Shown: positions 8,029 to 16,131 of the stretch, piece after piece
Layout of the letters: each line of letters opens with the position of its first letter
How positions within the stretch are numbered: position 1 is the first letter of the stretch
Assembly (NCBI RefSeq): GCF_000373365.1
Contig: NZ_KB891219.1
Span: 42,123 to 106,122, forward strand
Length of the DNA: 64,000 nucleotides
From: Parafrankia discariae
Lineage (GTDB): Bacteria; Actinomycetota; Actinomycetes; Frankiales; Frankiaceae
Direction of reading: 5' to 3'
The notes under the pieces: generated by a model
Databases searched by the model: none
Told to the model about the DNA's origin: nothing
Seen by the model: the letters and a program-made list of their open reading frames with translations, nothing else
Position numbers and translations under genes: made by a program

Positions 8029-9096
8029 TCAGGCTGGCTGGCTGATGGATTCGACGGCGTCCCGCGGAGCGCCGGCCAGCTCGATCCGCGGCCAGGTCAG
8101 GACGACAGAACCCCAGGCGAGCCCACCGCCGAAGGCCGTCAGGGCGATTTTGTCGCCGACCGCGAACGTCCCGGCCGCCGTGCCGTCCGCCAACATGAGT
8201 GGAATGGACGCGGCAGAGGTGTTGCCGACCGAGTCGATGTTGACCACGGCCTGTTCCCGGCGCACCCCGAGTTGGTCCGCGAGCAGCTGGAGGATGCGGA
8301 CGTTGGCCTGGTGGCCGACGAGCCAGTCGATCTCGTCCAGGCCCCAGCCGGCGCTTCTCAGCGCCGCCTGCAGCGAGGCCGTCATGTGCTGGACGGCGTT
8401 CTTGAAGACCGCCTTCCCCTGCATGGCGAAGTAGTAGTCGCGAGGATCGGGAACAGCCTCGGTCAGCCGCTGGCGCGAGCCACCCGCCGGCACCCTGATG
8501 AGGTCCTTGAGGTGTCCGTCCGAGCCCAAATCGAAGGCGAGCAGTGCGCCCGGCTCAGTCCGCTCGCCGGCCCGGAGCACGACTGCCCCGGCACCGTCAC
8601 CGAAGATCGGCGCGGTCGTCCGGTCCCGCGGGTCGATGATGGAGGTGAACGCCTCGGCCCCGATGACCAGGACGCGCTCCGCGAGTCCGGCCGAGATCGC
8701 GCCGGCTCCCACGCCCAGGGCGTAGACGAATCCGGCGCACACCGCGCTGACATCGAACGCGGGTACGGGGCCGAGCCCGAGGCGGAACGCGATGTCCGGG
8801 GCCGATGCCGGACACGGGTAGTCCGGGGTGGTGGTGGCGAGGATCACCATATTCGCGGTGGCGGTGGCGGTGGCGGTGCCGGTCGCCGCTGCCGAGGCCA
8901 GGGCGCGCCGGCCGGCCTCGACCGCGAGGTCGCTGGTGGCCATGCCGGCGGAGACGACATGCCGCTGTCGGATTCCGGTCCGGGAATATATCCATTCATC
9001 GGATGTATCCAGCTGTTCGGCCAGCATCTTGTTGGTCACCACATGTGGAGGAAGGTAGCCGCCGAGACCGGCGACCACCGCGGCTCGTGTCCGCAC
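8029..9096 (-). CDS. 3-oxoacyl-ACP synthase III (KAS III / FabH-like)
   Basis: About 355 residues of the thiolase fold, starting at GTG 9096 after AGGGGAA; a TTG at 9144 overlapping the upstream stop is the alternative. The catalytic triad is complete: C120 in SAVCAGF, H262 in GHQANVRI, N292 in GNTSAASIP. Other FabH landmarks are DEWIYSRTGIRQRH and FGDGAGAVVL. KAS III enzymes condense an acyl-CoA starter with malonyl-ACP. Clustering with its own ACP and an AvrD protein points to a specialised pathway, not housekeeping fatty acid synthesis. A short GCGGTG repeat (8855-8878) adds a Thr-Ala run at residues 72-81. Confidence 0.92.
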   Translation of the reverse strand: MRTRAAVVAGLGGYLPPHVVTNKMLAEQLDTSDEWIYSRTGIRQRHVVSAGMATSDLAVEAGRRALASAAATGTATATATANMVILATTTPDYPCPASAPDIAFRLGLGPVPAFDVSAVCAGFVYALGVGAGAISAGLAERVLVIGAEAFTSIIDPRDRTTAPIFGDGAGAVVLRAGERTEPGALLAFDLGSDGHLKDLIRVPAGGSRQRLTEAVPDPRDYYFAMQGKAVFKNAVQHMTASLQAALRSAGWGLDEIDWLVGHQANVRILQLLADQLGVRREQAVVNIDSVGNTSAASIPLMLADGTAAGTFAVGDKIALTAFGGGLAWGSVVLTWPRIELAGAPRDAVESISQPA

Positions 9097-9140
9097 TGTC
9101 CGTTCCCCTGTCCGTGTCGGAGCTGCTCGGTGGACGGCCG

Positions 9141-9854
9141 TCAACCGACCGGGCTGGGCAGTCGTTCGGTCTCGCCGCGTACATCCAGCTGTGCGTATTC
9201 TTCGAGCGCACGCGACACCGCGCGGTCCACCTCCATGACTCGCGGGAAAGCGAAGATCTCGGCGATCGTGTCCAGTCGTTCGGGCAGCGAGCCGCCAACG
9301 ACGTGATAGGGAATCGCCAGCTCGGTCAGCGTCCTCATCAGCAGCTCGTCGGACATCGACCGGAACCGCTCATTGACCGGACGGTGACCGTCCGTGGTCA
9401 GGGGGAGTTCGTTCGGCAGGTGCACGAACGCATCGAAGGTGCTTTTGACATGCCGCTTGAATGCATTCCCGAGCTGGCTCATAACTGATTCGAAGAACTC
9501 GATCTCAGGAGTCCGCTCGACCGTCTCGAGATCCCGGAGGTGGAGCGAGGCGTTCGGGTTTATGCCGACCGTCACCCGCACCGACCCGTAGATCCACTCC
9601 TGGAGCGAGGAGCCGTCCGAGACGAATCCGTCCCAGAGCCTGCTCTCGTGTACGGCCCGGTCGACGTGCCGGACGACGATCATCTGGAGCAGCTCCGCGG
9701 CGGTGCACTGTTCGAGAGTCTTTCCAGGGGCTGCCTCGGGCAGGATCTCGCGCATCGTCATCGCCCTGGTCCGAGGGATCCCGGTGAAGTGGGACAATGC
9801 CATCGCCGTGACAGTCTTGCCCGCCGAGTAGGTTCCCGATATTCCAAGCCTCAT
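9141..9854 (-). CDS. P-loop ATPase (AAA_28-like) of the AvrD operon
   Basis: A 237-residue protein opening with a Walker A loop right at the N-terminus (MRLGISGTYSAGKTVTAMAL, SAGKT). FDAFVHLPNELPL resembles the later strand and lid region of small nucleotide kinase-like NTPases such as the AAA_28 group. The start at 9854 has GGAG at proper spacing; longer upstream frames lack support. It lies between the AvrD gene (64 bp upstream) and KAS III. Its role is unknown; a nucleoside or sugar kinase-like step is possible but unproven. Confidence 0.75.
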   Translation of the reverse strand: MRLGISGTYSAGKTVTAMALSHFTGIPRTRAMTMREILPEAAPGKTLEQCTAAELLQMIVVRHVDRAVHESRLWDGFVSDGSSLQEWIYGSVRVTVGINPNASLHLRDLETVERTPEIEFFESVMSQLGNAFKRHVKSTFDAFVHLPNELPLTTDGHRPVNERFRSMSDELLMRTLTELAIPYHVVGGSLPERLDTIAEIFAFPRVMEVDRAVSRALEEYAQLDVRGETERLPSPVG

Positions 9855-9918
9855 CGTGTGAGCTCCAGTTGTGGGAGAAGCGGGACGGAGGGGCTGGCCG
9901 GGGCGTTCCCCGGGCCGG

Positions 9919-11022
9919 TCACGGCAGCCGGTGGGCGACCGCGCACCGGACAGCCACCCCGTCGCAGGTGCCGTCGATCGACGCGGTGCGCCAGCGGTGG
10001 GCATCCCGGCCGGTGACCAGCCGGCTGTTGGACAGCGACACGGCGGCGGCGAACGGTCCGGCGGAGGATGCCGGGCCGGTGGCGGGCCGCCCGTGGCCCG
10101 GCGCGGAGACTCTCGTGTGCCGCATCCACAGCGTGTTGCTGTCGGTTCGGGTCAGCCCGTCCATCTCGTAGAGCAGAATCTGGCCGAGCTGCAGCGCGAC
10201 GACGAACGAGTCGATCATCGAGACCGGCGGATGGCAAGCGCTCGCCGGCTGACGCCCGGCACGGGGTGGCGGTACCTGCGGTACCGGCTGCGGTGCCTGC
10301 GACATCCGCGCCATCGCGTCCGCCCGAGCCGCTGGGACATTCGCGATGATCTGTTCCACGGTCGGCCAGCGATGCCGGTAGCCGGAACCGTAGGGGCCCG
10401 GGTCGCTGGATCCGAGTAGCTCGTCCCACCGTCGGTCCGCCGTGTTCTCCGTGCCCGCGGTGCCCGTGCTGTCCGCGGTGCCCGTGCTGTCCGCCGCCTT
10501 GGCCCGGCCCGCTGGATGATCGAGCTCGACCCGCGCGGTCATGACGCCGACCTGGCAGTCGAAGGCGGAGACGCGGCGATGTGGCGCGTCCGGGTGCGGG
10601 ACGGTCGTCCGGAGCGCCGCCCGGACCTCGACGTCGTCCAGGCCGTCCTCGACCGGAGCGGTACCCGCCCGGACGTCAACCTGGCGGGGCCAGATCCGGA
10701 ACTGGTCGTGGTCGACCAGCTCGAAGGCCCGCGCCGCGCAGCTCATCGCGGCCCGGACGGCCAGCATCAACACGTCGACCGTGGACAGGTGCGGACGCAG
10801 CTCGACGTCGCCGGTCTTCACGGACCAGTCCGTCGGATAGTCGATCCTGAAACGAGCCCGCACCTGTGTCGACCCAGTTGTCCTGCCGAAGGAACCGGCA
10901 TCACGGAAAGCGTAGCCAACCCGCCGGTAGCCTGATCCGAAAAAACGACTGTCGGCTGGCCCGAGATAGTCGTCCACCGACGCGAGGGAAAGGATTCCCT
11001 CCCTCGTCCGGGTGACCCCCAT
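9919..11022 (-). CDS. AvrD family protein (syringolide-synthase-like)
   Basis: A 367-residue protein. The N-terminal stretch LASVDDYLGPADSRFFGSGYRRV and the segment RIDYPTDWSVK with LRPHLSTVDVLMLAVR match the AvrD family as I recall it. A second, hot-dog-like region follows (SMIDSFVVALQLGQILLYEMDG). Pseudomonas AvrD directs synthesis of syringolides from a beta-ketoacyl chain and a pentulose. The start at 11022 has a strong GGAAGGAAGG site. A low-complexity insert (ADSTGT twice, then AGTENT) sits near residue 185-210. It heads the operon; the downstream KAS III and ACP could supply its beta-ketoacyl substrate. Confidence 0.8.
   Translation of the reverse strand: MGVTRTREGILSLASVDDYLGPADSRFFGSGYRRVGYAFRDAGSFGRTTGSTQVRARFRIDYPTDWSVKTGDVELRPHLSTVDVLMLAVRAAMSCAARAFELVDHDQFRIWPRQVDVRAGTAPVEDGLDDVEVRAALRTTVPHPDAPHRRVSAFDCQVGVMTARVELDHPAGRAKAADSTGTADSTGTAGTENTADRRWDELLGSSDPGPYGSGYRHRWPTVEQIIANVPAARADAMARMSQAPQPVPQVPPPRAGRQPASACHPPVSMIDSFVVALQLGQILLYEMDGLTRTDSNTLWMRHTRVSAPGHGRPATGPASSAGPFAAAVSLSNSRLVTGRDAHRWRTASIDGTCDGVAVRCAVAHRLP
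10457..10492 (-). repeat. 18-bp tandem duplication inside the AvrD-family gene
   Basis: Two identical adjacent 18-bp units encode ADSTGT twice on the minus strand, with a third degenerate unit beside them. It lies in a predicted linker, so it probably reflects repeat slippage without loss of function. Confidence 0.75.
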
Positions 11023-11325
11023 AGAAAGCACCTTCCTTCCGGCTGGTCTTCCGGGTTTCACCCTGGGCTTGGTCCTGCCGTGTTCCGCGCTCCTGTCGCT
11101 CTCCGCGATTCCGGGACAACCGTGGCGTTTCGAACGGCGTCTCCGTGGCTACTTAGCCGTGATCGTTTTCCGTGTCGGCTTGCAGACAAAGTCTGTTCCG
11201 GGGTGCGGTGGCATTGCCCTTAGCGGGATACGGCCACCATGGTCAACGCGTTTGTTGCAAAACAACGGCGACCGGCTCGGTCGAGGCTGTGAATGGTGGT
11301 TGTGAAGGATCTCCGTTTACAGCGG
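11023..11325. promoter_or_regulatory. Promoter region of the AvrD operon with two short palindromes
   Basis: No gene in these 303 bp between two minus-strand genes. The region holds CAGACAAAGTCTG at 11183-11195 (5-bp arms) and TTGTTGCAAAACAA at 11252-11265 (arms TTGTT/AACAA). The AvrD operon promoter must lie here; the palindromes are candidate operators. There is no regulator gene directly beside them. Confidence 0.4.
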
Positions 11326-12168
11326 TCACAGGTGCGCGCGGAACCACTCGCCGACCACCCGGTCCACGACCCCGGCCAGCGGGATCTGCGGTGCCGGTTC
11401 GAGTCCGGGCTGTTCGGCGAGCGGGTGGTCCAGGCCGGGAATCGTGCTCAGGCGGACCCGTTTCGGGTCCCGGTACCCGGCCCGCAGCGCGGCCACCAGC
11501 TCGCCGGCGTCGGCGCGGCTGACCGGGTAGTCGAGCTCCCCGCTGACCACGAGGACCGCCGGCGCCGGCCTACGGCCGCTGATCAGCCCGGCGTGGGCCA
11601 CGAAGTCCAGGTGGTCGGCCGCGGCGTGCGCCCGCTCGCCCCAGTCGTAGGACGTCCCCGCCGCCGCGGTGAAGACGTCGACCACGGTCCGGGCCCGGAT
11701 GGCCGGGTTCACCAGCGCCACCGCCGAGATCTGCACCGGCAGCCGGGCCACCACGTTGAGCGCGACCGTCCCGCCCAGCGACGCGCCGACGATCCCGATC
11801 GGGCCGCCGAGCAGGGGGAGCTCGTCCTCCAGCGCGTCGAGCACCGGGAGGAACTCGTCGGTGGCCTGCCGGACCACCGGGTCGACGTACCGCAGCATCG
11901 GATCGGCCAGCGCGGCCTCGTAGGCACCCTCCACCGGACGTCGGCCCACCAGCGGCATCCCGAGATGCACCCGCCAGGCGGGGACGTCGGCCAGTGGCAG
12001 CGCGGCGGCGAACGCGCTGTCCGAACGGGGCGCGTCCATCATGTGCCAGGTCACCACCAGTGGTGCCGGGGCGTCGGCGCCACCGGCCGGCGGCAGCGCC
12101 GTGAACGGAACGCCGGCCGCGTAGCCGGTGATCGGTGTGCTGTTCCCGCCCGTGACCGCCTCTGTCAT
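11326..12168 (-). CDS. Alpha/beta hydrolase
   Basis: A 280-residue alpha/beta-hydrolase. The nucleophile elbow is GASLGG with S130. LVVSGELDYPV carries the likely catalytic acid and GLDHPL the histidine. There is no signal peptide, so it is cytoplasmic. The N-terminus (PLVVTWHMMDAPRSDSAFAAALPL) fits an esterase/thioesterase-like oxyanion region. It lies 303 bp upstream of the AvrD operon on the same strand, and a functional link is possible but unsupported. Substrate unknown. Confidence 0.85.
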   Translation of the reverse strand: MTEAVTGGNSTPITGYAAGVPFTALPPAGGADAPAPLVVTWHMMDAPRSDSAFAAALPLADVPAWRVHLGMPLVGRRPVEGAYEAALADPMLRYVDPVVRQATDEFLPVLDALEDELPLLGGPIGIVGASLGGTVALNVVARLPVQISAVALVNPAIRARTVVDVFTAAAGTSYDWGERAHAAADHLDFVAHAGLISGRRPAPAVLVVSGELDYPVSRADAGELVAALRAGYRDPKRVRLSTIPGLDHPLAEQPGLEPAPQIPLAGVVDRVVGEWFRAHL

Positions 12169-12492
12169 GGTGGCGAACCTAGAGCGCCGGGCGCGCCGGG
12201 GGGAGAGCGATCTGCCGGCAGCAGACAGGTCGTCGTCCCGGCCCGCCGTGGCCGATGACCACCAGCTGTCGGGGAGGAGGGGGGCGTCGGTGGGCCGACG
12301 ACCACGCCTTGTAGACGGCCTTCGTCAGCGACGTCCAGGCCGAGATCCGCCGGCACCAGGCGGCGTTCGGCGCGCCCGACCCGGGGTGTGGCCGACGCCG
12401 CGTATCCGGACCGTGTATCCGTCCGCCCGGGACCGTCCGCCCGGTGACCGCTCGGGCGGGTCGGGGCACACCCGACGGGTACCACGCTCGGT
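12169..12492. other. Divergent intergenic region without a recognisable gene
   Basis: These 324 bp separate the hydrolase (minus) from the phosphatase gene (plus). Both promoters should be here. I see no convincing repeat, RNA or small coding region. Confidence 0.4.
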
Positions 12493-13641
12493 GTGAACAT
12501 CGGGCGGGTCCGTTCGCTGGTAGCGGCGGTGGTCCCGCTTGTCATCATCGTGGCGGTCTGCGTCGTCGACGCCGCCGGCGGACCCGCCTTCGTCATCATC
12601 GCGCTCGTGGTCATGGCTCCGCTGTTGGCCGCCAGCACGGTCGGTCCCAGCCTGACCGGTTTCTACGCGCTCGTCGCGCTTGCCGGGGCTAGCGCGGTGG
12701 AGATCGCGAACCAGGTCGTGGAACCAGGTGCGGGAGGCGGCCAGCTCGCGCGGGTGATCCGGCTCGCCGGCATCGCCCTCGGCGGCGGGATAGCCGTGGT
12801 CGCGAGCCGGGTCCGCCGGGCCCGGGAGCGCCGGCTGACCGCTCTCGTGCGGGTGGCCGAGGTCGCGCAGCGTGCCATTCTGAGCCCGGTCCCGGCGGCC
12901 GTCGGCGGCCTGCGGTTCACCGCCCTGTACCGGAGCGCGGCCACGGAGGCCAGCGTCGGCGGAGACCTCTACGAGGTGGTGGACACCCGATGGGGCGTGC
13001 GGCTGCTGGTGGGGGACGTCCGCGGCAAGGGGCTGGAGGCGGTTCGGCTTGCGAGCCGGGTCCTGGGCTGCTTCCGGGCGCTCGCGGGGCGGCTCGAGGA
13101 CCCGGCGGACCTGATGGCGGCGCTCGACAGCGAGGTCGCCGCCTTCGGGAGCGAGCGGGGCGAGGATTTCGTCACCGCGGTCGTCGCCCAGATCGACCGC
13201 GCCGGGCGGATGTCGCTGCTCAACGCCGGCCACCCGGACCCGCTGCGGGTCCGGGGTGGCGTCGTGGAGCCGCTCGGTGCCGCCGACCGACAGCCGCCCC
13301 TCGGGCTCGGTGCCGCGCCGGCCGCGGCTCACTTCCTCGTCGCCCGGTCCGACCGGATGCTCTTCTACACCGATGGCCTGGTCGAGGCCCGCAGCCGCGG
13401 TACCCGGGAGTTCTTCCCGCTGCTTCCGGCCGTGTCGGACGCGTTCGCCGTCCCGGAGCTGCCGGTGGCGAACGCGAACCTGGTCGACGCGCTCGTCTGC
13501 TGGACCGGCGGCTCGCTCGGCGACGACGTCGCGCTCGTCGCTATGGAGCGCCCCGAGCCGGGGGCTGAGCAGGCCCTACCGGCCAGCGGCGAGCTGGCTG
13601 CGGCCACATCGACAGGGCCGGGGGATTTCAGGACCGGGTAG
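12493..13641 (+). CDS. Membrane-anchored PP2C/SpoIIE-type serine phosphatase
   Basis: A 382-residue protein beginning with GTG. About four hydrophobic helices occupy residues 5-110, then a short positively charged helix (RRARERRLTALVRVAEVAQ) leads into a SpoIIE/RsbU-type phosphatase domain. Metal-binding motifs are SVGGDLYEVVD and VGDVRGKGLEA; NAGHPDPLRVRGG and MLFYTDGLVEAR follow; a late SLGDDVALVAM closes the domain. Such enzymes dephosphorylate anti-sigma-factor antagonists. No sigma or anti-sigma gene is adjacent, so the target is unknown. Confidence 0.93.
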   Translation: MNIGRVRSLVAAVVPLVIIVAVCVVDAAGGPAFVIIALVVMAPLLAASTVGPSLTGFYALVALAGASAVEIANQVVEPGAGGGQLARVIRLAGIALGGGIAVVASRVRRARERRLTALVRVAEVAQRAILSPVPAAVGGLRFTALYRSAATEASVGGDLYEVVDTRWGVRLLVGDVRGKGLEAVRLASRVLGCFRALAGRLEDPADLMAALDSEVAAFGSERGEDFVTAVVAQIDRAGRMSLLNAGHPDPLRVRGGVVEPLGAADRQPPLGLGAAPAAAHFLVARSDRMLFYTDGLVEARSRGTREFFPLLPAVSDAFAVPELPVANANLVDALVCWTGGSLGDDVALVAMERPEPGAEQALPASGELAAATSTGPGDFRTG

Positions 13642-14041
13642 TGAGCGTGACCAGGATCGAGCGGACGGACGTCGCCGGGCGCTTGAGCGGGTTCTCGAGT
13701 TCCGGACCGGTGGCGGCGAACTCCCCGCGGAACATGCCCAGGAGCATGGCCGGCCGGGCCCCGGGGGCTCCGTTTCCGACCATTGCGGACTTCCGGGTTT
13801 CGTGTATAGGAAAACTATTCCCTCGATGAGACGTCTGTCGAAGTGTGATAGTGAGGATGTTCCAAAATCCCGCTGATGGCATTACAGTGACACGACCGGT
13901 TACACCTCTCGGTCTCTGTGGCTACGGGACCTCGCATGTGGCGTGTCGTCGACGACGTGCTGGGAGGTGTTGCTTTATAGCAGCGGGCTGTCGGCCCCCG
14001 AGCAAAGAATCCCTGTGTCGCCGGCGAGGAGGAAGCTAGGC
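13642..14041. promoter_or_regulatory. Upstream region of the haloperoxidase-like gene
   Basis: No coding region that I can support in these 400 bp. Bases 13800-13880 are relatively A+T-rich and are a plausible promoter for the secreted protein downstream. A strong GAGGAGGAAG ribosome site sits just before the ATG at 14042. Confidence 0.4.
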
Positions 14042-14218
14042 ATGAAAATTCGACATTTATCCCGTAAAGGATTTTTGGGCACCACTCTGTCCTGTCTGGT
14101 CGCGGCCACCGTCGTCGTCCTCTCGGGGGCGCCCGCATCCGCATCAACTGAAACCGATAGAGATATAATCATCGACTGGTATCAGACGAGCGGATTTCTG
14201 CTTTTCAACAGGGCGTGA
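14042..14218 (+). CDS. Signal peptide fragment of haloperoxidase-like protein, out of frame with its body
   Basis: 58 codons: MKIRHLSRKGFLGTTLSCLV, a hydrophobic core, then an AxA cleavage site (PASAS), followed by RDIIIDWYQTSGFLLFNRA and a stop. In the PAP2/haloperoxidase family a mature start containing a D-W motif is normally continuous with ALVNGAVYDAIN, which here lies in the next frame, overlapping by GTGA. Good ribosome site GGAGGA. This is therefore the true N-terminus of the next gene, separated by one missing base (or two extra) near 14200-14218. A real frameshift mutation, sequencing error or recoding are all possible. Confidence 0.75.
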   Translation: MKIRHLSRKGFLGTTLSCLVAATVVVLSGAPASASTETDRDIIIDWYQTSGFLLFNRA

Positions 14219-15765
14219 CGAGTGAAACCCCGCCGTGGGTCTCCGCGCCCGACAAGGCGTTGGTGAACGGTGCGGTGTACGACGCCATAAACGGGATCTC
14301 CCGCGCTCATCAGGCCTACGTCGCCATACCTCCCTCTGCGGATCCGAACGACTCTGTGGGAGCGGCGGCGGCGACTGCTTCCTACCGGGTGTTGTCGAGC
14401 CTCCTCCCGGATATGGCGTCGATGCTTGACTCCAAATACCAGTCGACGCTCGCCTTGATTCCTGACGGTCCTGCCAAGAACGGTGGCATCGCTGTGGGTG
14501 AGGAGGCCGCCTCGGCGATGCTCGCCGCCCGGCAGAACGACGGGCGCAATGCGGAAGACGAGACGTTCCCAACCGGAAATGGCCCCGGGCAGTTCCGGCC
14601 GGTACCTCCGAGCTACCAACTTGATTCCCATGCCTGGGTTAGGAAAGTGAAGCCGTTCCTGATCCCCGGGGTTGGGCGATTCCAGGTCGAGGAGCCCATC
14701 CTGGTGACCAGTCAACAGTACGCGGCAGACTTCAATGAGATCAAGAGCCTCGGGTCGCAGTCCAGCGCGACGCGGACACCGGAGCAGCTTGATATCGGGT
14801 TGTACTGGCAGCAGGCGCCGTGGGACGAGATCGCCGCGCAACTCGCCCGACGCCAGGGCCTCGACGGGTCAGAGACGGCTCGCCTTTTCGCCATGGCGGC
14901 TCTCGCGGACGCTGACGGCCAGATAATGGTTGGCCATAACAAGTACCTCTACCACAGGTGGCGGCCGGTTACGGCGATCCGCGAGGCTGACACGGATGGG
15001 AACCCGGCGACAGCAGCCGACCTGAACTGGTTGCCGTTGGAGGACCAGTCGGAATGGGAGCATCCGGAGTACCCGGCGGGCCACAACTACGCCGGTGGGG
15101 TGTACACGAGGGCCTTCGAGAACTTCTTCGGCAGTGACACCATCCCCGGAGGCGCGATCAGTGTCTTCAGTCGTTCTTCCAACACAACCCGGCGTTTCAC
15201 CAGCTTCTCTCAGATGGCAGGAGAGATGATCAATGCTCGGATTAACGTGGGGGTGCACTTCCGTACCAGTAATGAGGTGGGTACGAGGGGTGGTCAGAAG
15301 ATCTCTGACTACGAATTCGCGAACTACTTCCAGTCGTGTGATCGCACTGTGGCCGGCACTCGTCAGGGTTCGCTGAACCTGACCACGGGTGTCACGTGCC
15401 TGGCACCAGGCGCCCGGGTGACCGGCTCGATCAACGTCTCGGGTGGTGCTGGTTTCGTCGCCGATCACGCCAGCGTCGGCGGGTCGATCAACGCCAGTGG
15501 TGCGAGCAGGGTCCACATCCGCGACATCAGTGTCGGCGGGTCGGTCAGCGTCAGCGGAACAACCGGCCAGGTGCTGGTTTCTCGCGCGAACATCAGTTCC
15601 TCGGTGCTGATAGCCAATAACAGGACGGGGCAACGGCCGATCGTGGTGTCGGGGAACCATATCGGCGGTAGCCTGTCCTGCTCTGGTAATCAGCCTGCTC
15701 CTGTCAACGACGGGGCGCCGAACATCGTCGGGGGCTCGAAGAGCAATCAGTGTGGCAGCCTCTGA
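14215..15765 (+). CDS. Vanadium-dependent haloperoxidase-like PAP2 protein with C-terminal beta-repeat domain
   Basis: 516 codons from GTG 14215. The PAP2/vanadium haloperoxidase active site is visible: K243 and R250-P251 in HNKYLYHRWRP, PAGH with H290, and RINVGVHF with R342 and H348. The usual serine of PSGH is alanine here (A288). Residues from about 385 form a separate Gly/Ser/Val-rich repeat domain (SVGGSINASGAS, SVGGSVSVSGTT and similar), which resembles a short parallel beta-helix. The signal peptide is encoded upstream in another frame, so as drawn this protein would not be exported. Substrate unknown; could be a secreted phosphatase or haloperoxidase. Confidence 0.85.
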   Translation: MTSETPPWVSAPDKALVNGAVYDAINGISRAHQAYVAIPPSADPNDSVGAAAATASYRVLSSLLPDMASMLDSKYQSTLALIPDGPAKNGGIAVGEEAASAMLAARQNDGRNAEDETFPTGNGPGQFRPVPPSYQLDSHAWVRKVKPFLIPGVGRFQVEEPILVTSQQYAADFNEIKSLGSQSSATRTPEQLDIGLYWQQAPWDEIAAQLARRQGLDGSETARLFAMAALADADGQIMVGHNKYLYHRWRPVTAIREADTDGNPATAADLNWLPLEDQSEWEHPEYPAGHNYAGGVYTRAFENFFGSDTIPGGAISVFSRSSNTTRRFTSFSQMAGEMINARINVGVHFRTSNEVGTRGGQKISDYEFANYFQSCDRTVAGTRQGSLNLTTGVTCLAPGARVTGSINVSGGAGFVADHASVGGSINASGASRVHIRDISVGGSVSVSGTTGQVLVSRANISSSVLIANNRTGQRPIVVSGNHIGGSLSCSGNQPAPVNDGAPNIVGGSKSNQCGSL

Positions 15766-16131
15766 GTCGAGTCGGAACAAAAGGAGATCGCTGTAGGCAC
15801 GGCCAGACCGACCTCTGTCGGACAAGACCCCCGCACGTCGGAGTGACCCCCTCGTCGTTTGGCACCCTTCTCGCCCTTGCGGAGTGCATGTTGCAGGGAG
15901 TGCTGTCTGAAACGGCGAGGAAGACATCAAACGGAGAGGAGTCGAGCACCAGAAACGGACCGGGGCCTCCACCGTCAGATCGAGGCCCGCCGAGCCGGGC
16001 CACCGTCGCGTTCCGGACCGTCGTGCCGGAGCTGCCCGCGCTGACCGGCGCCGAGCGCGCCCTGCTGGACGAGTGGCTGGATCGAGCCGGTGACAGCCCG
16101 ACCGCCGCCGCCGGCGGGCAGACTCTGGACG
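15766..16131. other. Intergenic region with no supported gene
   Basis: An open frame reads through from 15750 to 16172 and its C-terminal part (PALTGAERALLDEWLDR) looks protein-like. It has no good start, no ribosome site and no family I recognise. It may be the tail of a decayed gene. The promoter of the HAD gene should lie here. Confidence 0.35.

Noticed and set aside
8855..8878. GCGGTG microsatellite in the KAS III gene as a possible phase switch
   Set aside because: The unit is 6 bp, so length changes keep frame; it only varies a Thr-Ala run in a surface region.
9141..9144. TTG start at 9144 for KAS III overlapping the ATPase stop
   Set aside because: A GTG at 9096 has a better ribosome site (AGGGGAA) and fits the usual FabH N-terminus; kept only as an alternative.
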